Positions 14,685 through 21,726 of a stretch of DNA of 38,477 nt are shown in pieces. The position numbers and the translations under genes are program-made. The notes beneath the pieces are model-generated. The model saw nothing but the letters and a program-made list of their open reading frames with translations. It searched no databases and was not told where the DNA came from. How positions within the stretch are numbered: the first letter of the stretch is position 1; each line of letters starts with the position of its first letter. Origin of the DNA: WRHT01 sp031550525 (GTDB lineage: Bacteria > Desulfobacterota > Desulfovibrionia > Desulfovibrionales > Desulfovibrionaceae); assembly GCA_031550525.1 (NCBI GenBank), contig JAVBON010000042.1, forward strand, positions 1 through 38,477. The letters are read 5' to 3'.

Positions 14685-17601
14685 GCTGATCTCCCGCGCT
14701 TGTTTTTTGACGCAAATAGCGCACAAAATCCGTCAAGTTGTCAAATTGACGGGCATTGAGCATCGTTTGAATTTTGGCCGTGCGGCCCTCGCCTATATGC
14801 TGGCGCAGGCGACCGCGCCACTCCACAAAACGGGCCGCGGCGTCAGTTCGCTTTTCTTCCAGCATTTTTTCAAATTGGGCCAGAAAATCGGGCACGGCGC
14901 CGGACACGTCGGGAATTATAGGCATCCAACGCTGCAACGCGCTGAAAAAAACGCTTACTTCAATGGGCTTGGGCACATGATCGTCCATGCCCGAGTTGCG
15001 GCAGGCCTCCACCTCATCGCTGTTACGGTGTGCCGTCATAGCTATTATTGGCGTATACACGGCATTAAGATGCGTATCTTTGCGTATGCGCCAGGTGGCC
15101 TCAAAGCCGTCCATTTCCGGCATTTGCAGGTCCATCAGTATAATGTCGAACTCCAGGCCGCCCTGTGAGGCCGCTATAAGTTTAAGCGCCTCATACCCGT
15201 TGGAAGCCACGCTGGGAAAAAGCCCCGCATCATCCATAAGCTCCAGGGCCAGTTGCTGGTTTATGAGATTGTCTTCAACCAGCAACACCCGCATGCCTGC
15301 CAGGCTGACGGTATAAGGCGTAATCTGCTCCGGCTGCATGGCAAGGCTGCTTTCGGCTCCGCAAAGGTTCATGAGGGTATCAAGCAGTACCGAGCCATGC
15401 ATGGGCTTGTGCAAAAAGGCGTCCGCCCCTGCCTCTTCGGCCAGCCGGCGCATTTCGTCGCGGCCAAAGGCAGAGGTGACAACTATTTTGGGCATTTTGC
15501 GCAGCGACATGGAATTGCGTATGTGCTGAATTATTTCGTGCAGTTCCATATCGGCATTGTGCCAGTCGAAAACGAAAAAGTCATAGCCGATGCCCTCGGC
15601 GTCAGCCGCCAGAAGCTCGCCCAAGGCATCCTGCATTTTTGGAATAGCCTTGGTTTGCACCGAAAAGTTGTTGAGCATGCCCGCGTGCATGGCCAAAGTT
15701 GCCTGAGCCGTATCTGAAATAAGCACGCGCTTGTCGGCCAACAGGCTGGTGTTGCGCAACTGGCTGGCTTCGTCATACCCGAAATGGGCCAGACAGGTGA
15801 ATACCGTGCCCCTGCCCAGTTCGCTGGTTACATGCATGCTGCCGTCCATCATGGTGAACAGGCGGTGGGCTATGGGCAGCCCCAGCCCCTGGCCCAAGCC
15901 CTGATCGCCCCAATTACGAAAGCCCATATCGGTTGAATCCAGAGCGGTATTCAGCACGTTCAAATAATCGGGGCGCATGCCCACGCCGGTATCGGCCACC
16001 ACAATGCGCAACGTGCAATCGCCGCGCACTATGCCAACCAGCGAGCAGTTTACACGCACCGTGCCCTGGCGGGTATGGCGCATGGCGTTGTCCACAAGCT
16101 GGCTTACAGCCTGCTCCAGGCGCATTGGGTCGCCCATAAGGTACATGGGCACATCCGCCGCCACGTCAACATGAAGCTTTATTTCCTGCTCTTCCATCTG
16201 GCGGCGGTAGTTGGCTGAAATGGATGTAAACAGATCGCGCACGGCAAAGCGCACGGTTTCCATCTCCATTTTTCCGGCTTCCATTTTGGAAAAATCCAGT
16301 ATGTCGTTAATAATATGCAAAAGGCTTTTGCCAGCGATTTGTACCTTGCTTAAATACCCAAGCTGCACTTGGTTAAGCTCGCTTTTTTGGGCCAGATAGG
16401 CCATGCCCAAAATTGCATTCATCGGGGTGCGTATCTCGTGGCTCATATTGGCCAAAAATTCTGTTTTGGCCTTGCTTGCTGCCTCGGCCCCCAGCCGGGC
16501 CGCCTGCAGGTCGTCTTCCCTTTTTTCAAGATTTTGGGCCATATCATACAACACCGAAGCATAGTCGGAAAAAGCCCCGCCCATGCCCACCAGCTCGTTT
16601 CTTGCCTCAAAGTGCCCCTCGCCCAGCTTGGATGAAATGTTTAAAAGCCTGTTCAAGGGGCGTCTGAAGGCAACGATGCAGGCCGTAACCGTGACCGTAA
16701 GCGTGGCCAGGCAGGCCAGGGCCACCCATAAAATACTGTTCAGCATGGCCCGGTAGGCGGGGGCAAAGGTTTCATCATAATCTGAAATCATTACAGTGGT
16801 GAGGTAAGGTTGGGTAAAGGAGCTGTAGCTTTGCTTTACAAAACAGGCAAAATATTTGTTGCCGTCCTGCGAGAATATGCTGAGCGAGCCGGAAGCGTCT
16901 TTAGGCAGATGCTGCGGAAAATTATGACCGGCAAAGTCAACGGCATGGCGCAAGGTGGGGTTTTTATCAACATACAGCAATTGCTGGTGCTGGTCGTACA
17001 GCGCGGTATCGCATTTAAAAGGCAACTGCATGTCGCGGATAAGCCTGGCGTAATAGCCCAACTCCACCGCCGCAGTAATGAAGCGCTCTATGCCGCCGGC
17101 CTCGTTGCGCAAGGGCAAAATGAACAGCAGCTCGCTTTCATTTTTGTCGCTGGTAATGATCACATCGCCGCTGATGATGGTTTCAAGCGCTATGCCCGTT
17201 GCCCTTTGCTTTAGGGGGAGCATGTCTTTTCCGCCGTGCCGCGCCCAAACCATAATGTGGCCGGAGGCATCATACAAGGCTATGTTGTTTATGGCCGCAT
17301 GCACGGTGATAAGCCGGAAAAAAAGCTCTTCACACTCTTTAAAGTCTTGCTCCGTCACTTGCCGGGTTTTGGAAATGCCTTGCAACATGGTGACGATGCT
17401 TGCTTCAACGTTGTGTTGCTGAATGGCTATGCCGAGCGCTGTCTCTTTGGAGGACTCGAAAAGAAAATTTGTTTGCTGCCGGTATTTGTCCAGTTCGTTA
17501 TAAACAAGCGCCAAGATTAGCGGGGTAACCGCCAAACCCACGCAAAACGCCGCCAGACGGAAGTAAGATCCGAAAAGCAATTGTTTCAGGCGTTGTTTCA
17601 T
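14671..17601 (-). CDS. membrane hybrid histidine kinase with two receivers
   Basis: A 976-residue sensor. One membrane segment (about 14-35) and another (about 286-312) bracket a large periplasmic sensor of dCache type (about 40-280). HAMP and coiled-coil regions lead to HisKA with His388 (MSHEIRTPMN, normal). The ATPase domain has QLVDNAMRH, ADTGVGM and QGLGLGLP-like GQGLGLPIA. The first receiver (about 625-745) keeps an Asp679 (FVFDWHN) and Lys732; the second (about 770-890) is canonical with Asp824 (LMDLQMPEMDG). About 80 C-terminal residues lack an HPt His motif, so its phosphate must pass to an outside HPt, most simply that of the next gene. The start at 17601 opens directly before the membrane segment, with only a weak ribosome binding site. 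It lies 34 bases after the binding-protein gene and overlaps the following kinase gene by 14 bases. Confidence 0.93.
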   Translation of the reverse strand: MKQRLKQLLFGSYFRLAAFCVGLAVTPLILALVYNELDKYRQQTNFLFESSKETALGIAIQQHNVEASIVTMLQGISKTRQVTEQDFKECEELFFRLITVHAAINNIALYDASGHIMVWARHGGKDMLPLKQRATGIALETIISGDVIITSDKNESELLFILPLRNEAGGIERFITAAVELGYYARLIRDMQLPFKCDTALYDQHQQLLYVDKNPTLRHAVDFAGHNFPQHLPKDASGSLSIFSQDGNKYFACFVKQSYSSFTQPYLTTVMISDYDETFAPAYRAMLNSILWVALACLATLTVTVTACIVAFRRPLNRLLNISSKLGEGHFEARNELVGMGGAFSDYASVLYDMAQNLEKREDDLQAARLGAEAASKAKTEFLANMSHEIRTPMNAILGMAYLAQKSELNQVQLGYLSKVQIAGKSLLHIINDILDFSKMEAGKMEMETVRFAVRDLFTSISANYRRQMEEQEIKLHVDVAADVPMYLMGDPMRLEQAVSQLVDNAMRHTRQGTVRVNCSLVGIVRGDCTLRIVVADTGVGMRPDYLNVLNTALDSTDMGFRNWGDQGLGQGLGLPIAHRLFTMMDGSMHVTSELGRGTVFTCLAHFGYDEASQLRNTSLLADKRVLISDTAQATLAMHAGMLNNFSVQTKAIPKMQDALGELLAADAEGIGYDFFVFDWHNADMELHEIIQHIRNSMSLRKMPKIVVTSAFGRDEMRRLAEEAGADAFLHKPMHGSVLLDTLMNLCGAESSLAMQPEQITPYTVSLAGMRVLLVEDNLINQQLALELMDDAGLFPSVASNGYEALKLIAASQGGLEFDIILMDLQMPEMDGFEATWRIRKDTHLNAVYTPIIAMTAHRNSDEVEACRNSGMDDHVPKPIEVSVFFSALQRWMPIIPDVSGAVPDFLAQFEKMLEEKRTDAAARFVEWRGRLRQHIGEGRTAKIQTMLNARQFDNLTDFVRYLRQKTSAGDQHGTF

Positions 17602-17635
17602 AAATAACGTACCATTAGCCAGTTTGTTCCGGCAG

Positions 17636-18739
17636 CTACTTTTTGCCCAAAACATGCACCCATGTTTTAAAAACATTCCCCGCCAACTCTTCCGGTATGG
17701 GCATGCCAAAAGCACACCGGCTATATAACTCTTCGGGCAAATAAACCAGAGGGTCTCGGACCATGGCCTGCCGTTTGATCAGGGGCAGAGCCGCAGGCAT
17801 GGATACCGCAAGGCCGGTGGCGTCCGAAAGGCGGGCCGCAGTTTCTGGCCGCAGCAGAAAGCTGATAAATTTGTACGCCGCTTCAACATTGCCCGCGCTG
17901 GAGGAAAGGATCAAACCATCCATCCACATGGTGGAGCCTTCTTCCGGCCACTTGAACACCAGTTCCGGCTCGTTGCAGCAGGTATCCGCCTTGTTGCGGC
18001 CAACGGCCACGGCGGCAACGCCCTGGCCCAGCAGTTCCGTCATGCCAACCGATGCGAATACCTCAGCAGCCGCTGTTAACCGCACAAAGGCGGGGGTGGA
18101 TTCGTCAATATGTTGTTTGGTGAGGCTGTTGGCGGAAAAACCATTCATAAGCAAAGCGATGCGCATGTTTCTGGACATGTTGCGCGGCAAGGCTATGCGC
18201 CCCTCCAGCTCCGGCCGCAACAGGTCTTTGTATGAAGTTATGCTGTCGGCATCAACTTGCCTTGGGTTTATGAGCAAGCCCTCCACCCCCCAATACAGCG
18301 GCAACATAAACGTGAAATTAGGGTCAATGCCGTTGCCGCGCAAATGCGGCATAAAGGCAGGCAAAGCAGGCAGGGCGGAATAATCTATTTTGGCGGCTTT
18401 ACCTTTGCGTGTAAGGCTGGGCAGACCTTCAAGAGGCACCAGCGCGACATCGCAACGAAAGTCAGTATTATCCATGTTATAAAGCATGGAAGATTGGCTG
18501 GCAAAAAACGAATACTCCAGCCGGATGCCGGTTTCGTTGTAAAATTCAGTCTCTACCCAGTGCGGCAGCACATTGGGCCAGGTGTATACATGCAGGGTGC
18601 CGTTTATTTTTTGGGCATACGCCGGCAGAGCGCCCGTGCCTGACAGCAGCAGGGCCAGCAAGATGAAAGAAGCGGCCCAGCCCAGCCCTAAGCCGAATGC
18701 ACAGGGAATTTCTATAAGCTTTTTAACAAGGTAGGGCAT
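17636..18739 (-). CDS. PotD-like periplasmic binding protein linked to sensor kinases
   Basis: A protein of about 367 residues with a signal peptide ending near ALPAYA-QK. The mature part follows the spermidine/putrescine-binding (PotD/PotF) pattern: LHVYTWPNVLPHWVETEFYNETGIRLEYSFF at the start, CDVALVPLEGLPSL, and near the end FKWPEEGSTMWMDGL with AYKFISFLLRPETAARL. The WMD triplet matches the Trp and Asp that clasp the polyamine in PotD. The start at 18739 has GGAA nearby; ATG 18808 (AAGGA 11 bases upstream) would add 23 residues before the signal peptide. No permease or ATPase gene is next to it. It is instead the first gene of a unit with two hybrid kinases, so it more likely presents a ligand to their periplasmic domains. 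Polyamine as the ligand is an inference. Confidence 0.87.
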   Translation of the reverse strand: MPYLVKKLIEIPCAFGLGLGWAASFILLALLLSGTGALPAYAQKINGTLHVYTWPNVLPHWVETEFYNETGIRLEYSFFASQSSMLYNMDNTDFRCDVALVPLEGLPSLTRKGKAAKIDYSALPALPAFMPHLRGNGIDPNFTFMLPLYWGVEGLLINPRQVDADSITSYKDLLRPELEGRIALPRNMSRNMRIALLMNGFSANSLTKQHIDESTPAFVRLTAAAEVFASVGMTELLGQGVAAVAVGRNKADTCCNEPELVFKWPEEGSTMWMDGLILSSSAGNVEAAYKFISFLLRPETAARLSDATGLAVSMPAALPLIKRQAMVRDPLVYLPEELYSRCAFGMPIPEELAGNVFKTWVHVLGKK

Positions 18740-19313
18740 AACTATTCCAAAAACGCCGCCATATTTGCGGCAAGGGGTGCTGTTGCTGTGTTTGCCTGGC
18801 GGCGGCATATTACTATAATTCCTTAGTTATGATATACATAAAGATGAACGATAGCAATAAAATGCCTTTACTCCAGCAACATAAACCAATTCATGCCCGA
18901 ATTTTTTTTATGTTCGCGCCGGTTCCCCGTCAAAATCTTATGCCTGACCATACATGCCGCATTTAAGCCTAACCTGGCCCGGCTGCCCGAGAACAAAAAA
19001 CGGCTGAAAAATGGCTTATCCTTCGCAACTTTTTGGCGCCCAAGCCAGAGGCTTGTTGCCTGAAGCGTTGATTTGCCGGTTAAAACAATATCCAGTTACT
19101 TAAAGTAAACATTGCCGGGTGTATATAGATCTGCATAGTAACCAACGTGCGCCAGCGTGGAATAATTGTTTTAAATATGCTTAATATGCCGGTTACTGGT
19201 AATAATGATTATAAATTCCATATAATTGATTAATTTAAGTGAGGATGATTTATTGTTGTCTAAAGTTGACACAAATGACTTTAAAGTGATAAAAACCACT
19301 ACCAGTAAATAAA
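18740..19313. other. divergent control region; no gene
   Basis: About 570 bases between the binding-protein gene and the HTH gene at 19314. It is A+T-rich at 19085-19313. It has TTACTGGTAAT at 19194 and its near reverse complement ACTACCAGTAA at about 19298, flanking the promoter at 19266-19294. No coding sequence, tRNA or clear riboswitch was recognised. Confidence 0.5.
19266..19294 (+). promoter_or_regulatory. sigma70-type promoter of the 19314 HTH gene
   Basis: TTGACA (19266-19271), a 17-base spacer, and ATAAAA (19289-19294). The start codon follows 19 bases later, so the leader would be very short. The -10 is imperfect, fitting a regulated promoter. TTACTGGTA-type inverted sites flank it. 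Confidence 0.5.
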
Positions 19314-19610
19314 ATGCAAAAAACCACCTTTACGCTCTCAGAGGCGGCGGATTTGCTCCGTTGTCATAAAGAGACCCTGCGCAGGGCCATATTGGACGGT
19401 ACCCTGCAGGCGGCGCGGCTGGGGCGTGGTTATCGCATTTCACGTATTGATTTGCAGAGATTTTGGACAGAAAGAGGCGGCGGCGAGTTGTTTGACCGTT
19501 TCGAGCCCGCGACGGATGCGGAAGAAGCCTCTAAAAAGGCGGATAGTACTGCCCGCAAAAAGGGCAAGAAGGACGCCGGACCGCATCAATTAACTTTACC
19601 CCTAAGCTAG
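19314..19610 (+). CDS. excisionase/MerR-type helix-turn-helix protein
   Basis: A 98-residue protein. Residues 4-50 match the small winged-helix domain of the excisionase/MerR class: FTLSEAADLLRCHKETLRRAILDGTLQAARLGRGYRISRIDLQRFW. The remaining half is charged and flexible (EEASKKADSTARKKGKKD), with no effector domain. In phages such proteins direct excision, but there is no integrase, att site or other phage gene nearby, so a chromosomal regulator is more likely. No good ribosome binding site is visible and the leader is short. It is followed 25 bases later by the unknown gene at 19636, probably cotranscribed. Confidence 0.8.
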   Translation: MQKTTFTLSEAADLLRCHKETLRRAILDGTLQAARLGRGYRISRIDLQRFWTERGGGELFDRFEPATDAEEASKKADSTARKKGKKDAGPHQLTLPLS

Positions 19611-19635
19611 GGACGCTCGTTTTCAGGGAGGCAGT

Positions 19636-20022
19636 ATGTCTGTTAACACTGCTGGCGGAATGGAAGAATTTACTGTTTCCGGTTATAATAATGGTTTGTT
19701 GACCTTCAAGGGACGTCTGTTTTCGGAAGGCTCGTTTTTTGACGCTGAAAACGGAGCGCTTACACGGCTGCGCCTTTTCGCCATGGAGGGGAACAAGCTG
19801 GTTTATTATGTAGTCTCCAGCGAAGAGGGCGAGAAGGACCGCAGAGTATACGTTTTAACCGTGGAAGGTGAGACCTGCCATATAGATAATGGCAGGCAGA
19901 GCATAAGCCTGCCCATGGAACTGCTTTTTTCAGCGGTATTCGGGCTGTGCGGCATGGATGCCTCGCAGGAGGCCGAACTCCGCTCTACCTTGCAGGAAAG
20001 CCTGCGGGCAGTTGGAGCTTAG
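19636..20022 (+). CDS. conserved-looking hypothetical protein
   Basis: A 128-residue protein I do not recognise. It has no signal peptide, membrane segment or Cys motif. The sequence alternates short hydrophobic and acidic stretches typical of a small beta-rich fold (EFTVSGYNNGLLTFKGRLFSEGSFFDAENGALTRLRLF, LVYYVVSSEEGEKDRRVYVLTVEGETCHIDNG), with a helical C-terminus (ASQEAELRSTLQESL). A strong GGAGG site lies 5 bases before the ATG, and base composition matches its neighbours, so the gene is probably real. It follows the HTH gene by 25 bases, suggesting an operon. The function is unknown. Confidence 0.7.
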   Translation: MSVNTAGGMEEFTVSGYNNGLLTFKGRLFSEGSFFDAENGALTRLRLFAMEGNKLVYYVVSSEEGEKDRRVYVLTVEGETCHIDNGRQSISLPMELLFSAVFGLCGMDASQEAELRSTLQESLRAVGA

Positions 20023-20143
20023 ATAGCGCCGCCGCCAGGGTTTTTTTGCCCGCATTGAAAGGTTTTTTTGGCAGACGCCAAAAATTATTCTAGTGGCGGT
20101 ACTGCGCAAGTGTATTAAAAAAGTTTGATATTTTTTTATTTTG

Positions 20144-20180
20144 GCAGTCCGCCCTATATTGCGCGGACTGCTTCATTTTT
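20144..20180 (+). terminator. intrinsic terminator after the 19314-20022 pair
   Basis: GCAGTCCGC (20144-20152) pairs with GCGGACTGC (20163-20171) around a 10-base loop and is followed by TTCATTTTT. It lies 122 bases after the hypothetical gene. Confidence 0.65.
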
Positions 20181-20306
20181 GGGCTGGTTTGCCTGCCAAA
20201 AAAAAGCGGAGTAACGTTTTTTATTGTATAATGAGTTCACAAAAACGTTTATTTTGGCTATGTTTGACATATAAAAAACCGTTTAAACCATAAAACCGGA
20301 GTATAT

Positions 20307-20615
20307 ATGTCATATACGAAAAAGCCTCTCAAATCTCGCCCTGTGAGCAAGGTGCGCTTCAAGGTAGACCCTGAAAGCGCCGCCGGGAGTGATGCCGTAT
20401 ACCTTGTAGGCAGCTTCAATAATTGGGATGAAAAAACCATGCCTATGAAGAAGAACAAGGACGGTTCCTTTGTGCTGGAAATAGATTTGGACAACGGCGC
20501 CAGGCATCTTTTCCGCTATTTGCGCTCCGACGGCGTGTGGCTTAACGATGCGCAGGCCGATGCCTATGAGTTTTGCAGTTTTTCCGGCGTTGATAACAGT
20601 GTGATACAACTGTAG
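20307..20615 (+). CDS. stand-alone CBM48/AMPK-type glycogen-binding domain protein
   Basis: A 102-residue protein consisting of almost nothing but a CBM48 (isoamylase N-terminal/AMPK-beta) domain. Diagnostic parts are KVRFKVDPESAAGSDAVYLVGSFNNWDEKTMPMKK, then DGSFVLEIDLDNGARHLFRYLRSDGVWLNDAQADAY. The FNNW and W(L)ND positions bear the aromatic residues that stack on alpha-glucan in relatives. There is no catalytic domain, so it may target a partner to glycogen or regulate one, as AMPK-beta does; this is inference. CCGGAG precedes the ATG by about 8 bases. It is not next to any glycogen enzyme. The methyltransferase follows after 92 bases. Confidence 0.85.
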   Translation: MSYTKKPLKSRPVSKVRFKVDPESAAGSDAVYLVGSFNNWDEKTMPMKKNKDGSFVLEIDLDNGARHLFRYLRSDGVWLNDAQADAYEFCSFSGVDNSVIQL

Positions 20616-20707
20616 GGCCGGTTTTATGCTCCGGCGTGTCGGAAATTTGCACTGCCGGCAATTCCTGCAATTCCTGTAGGCGCGTTATTATTGTAACTTT
20701 AAGCGGG

Positions 20708-21565
20708 ATGATGCGCATGCTACCAGATGAGCAAAAAAAATCCGGCGGTTCAGGTTCTGTTGCTGGCGCGGGGCCTGAGCCGCTGCAAGCGTCGGATGTG
20801 CGCTACGACGAGTGGTATAAAACCACTGACGGTCATTTTGCGCTATTGGCGCAAGAGGCAATGGTGCGCAAAATGACTTCCGGCTGGCCCCGGCGCGGGC
20901 GCAGCCTGTTAGAATTTTTTTGCGGTTCCGGGCATTTTCTGGAGTCTTTCTGGCAGTCCGGCTTTGATGTTACGGGTCAGGAGCGTAGCGATTACCTGTT
21001 GGCTCAGGCCCGTAAGCGTCTGGGCAATGTAGCGGAGTTCACGCAGGGGAGCCCCGAGCGGCTGCCCTTTGACGATAAAGCCTTTGACTATGTGGTTTGC
21101 CTTGGCGGGCTGGAGTTTTCACAGGACCCCAGCGCGGTGTTGTCGGAAATGTTTCGGCTGGCCTCTTTGGGGGTGCTGCTGGCATTTCCGAATTCTTGGT
21201 CGCTGCACGGGCTGGGCTGGCGTTTTTCTTCACGCAAGGGCAAACAAGCTCAGGACAATGATTTTTACAAACTAATATCGCCATTGCAGGTGCAAGGCTG
21301 GCTGCGTAAAAGCGGCAAAGGCGGCAAGGCAAGTTGGCTTTCCAACATGCTGGGGCCGCGCTGGAGCTGGAAAATGCATAATTGGCAGGGCCGCCTGAAT
21401 TTGGTCTCGCTCCCGCTGCCTCTGGGCGCTTTTAGCCTGGTGCGGGTGGATTTGGCCCCAGCTTTGGCCGGCAACCAATTACTGATAAGCAACAGAAGGC
21501 CGCTGGCCGCCGGAGCCGCCAGCGGAGGCCTGGGCAGGGTGGAAGCCCCGGCGAAGCGTGGGTAG
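20708..21565 (+). CDS. SAM-dependent class I methyltransferase
   Basis: About 285 residues. Motif I is LLEFFCGSGHFLESF (residues 67-81), followed by VTGQERSDYLLAQARKR (motif post I), GSPERLPFDDKAFDYVVCLGGLEF (motif II/III) and MFRLASLGVLLAFPNSWS. It falls in the Methyltransf_11 group. The glycine-rich loop reads FFCGSGH rather than DxGxGxG, a Cys in place of one Gly that is common in divergent members. The C-terminal 100 residues include KMHNWQGRLNL and look like a substrate-binding insert. ATG at 20708 is taken; the frame extends to GTG 20636 and ATG 20717 is also possible. Substrate unknown; it might be a small molecule. Confidence 0.85.
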   Translation: MMRMLPDEQKKSGGSGSVAGAGPEPLQASDVRYDEWYKTTDGHFALLAQEAMVRKMTSGWPRRGRSLLEFFCGSGHFLESFWQSGFDVTGQERSDYLLAQARKRLGNVAEFTQGSPERLPFDDKAFDYVVCLGGLEFSQDPSAVLSEMFRLASLGVLLAFPNSWSLHGLGWRFSSRKGKQAQDNDFYKLISPLQVQGWLRKSGKGGKASWLSNMLGPRWSWKMHNWQGRLNLVSLPLPLGAFSLVRVDLAPALAGNQLLISNRRPLAAGAASGGLGRVEAPAKRG

Positions 21566-21589
21566 CCTTGATTTTGGAATGAATATGCC

Positions 21590-21652
21590 AGAGGGGTGCG
21601 CGCGCACCCCTCTTTTATTCCTGAAAACGGTCCGGCTTGCCGGGCCGTTTTC
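21590..21652. terminator. double terminator between convergent genes
   Basis: AGAGGGGTGCGC/GCGCACCCCTCT (21590-21613) is a perfect 12-bp palindrome followed by TTTATT. GAAAACGGTCCGG/CCGGGCCGTTTTC (about 21624-21652) is a second hairpin. They separate the methyltransferase gene from the convergent kinase gene. The first is nearly the same as the palindrome at about 25892. Confidence 0.75.
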
Positions 21653-21726
21653 ATTGTCGCCCCTAAGTGGCTCCGTACTCTCTTATTGGCGCGTCCACGC
21701 CGTTTCCATAACTCCGTAAGGCAGTT

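Noticed and set aside
19314..19610. Prophage or integrative element marked by an excisionase
   Set aside because: No integrase, att duplication or phage genes within the window, so a mobile-element call is not supported.
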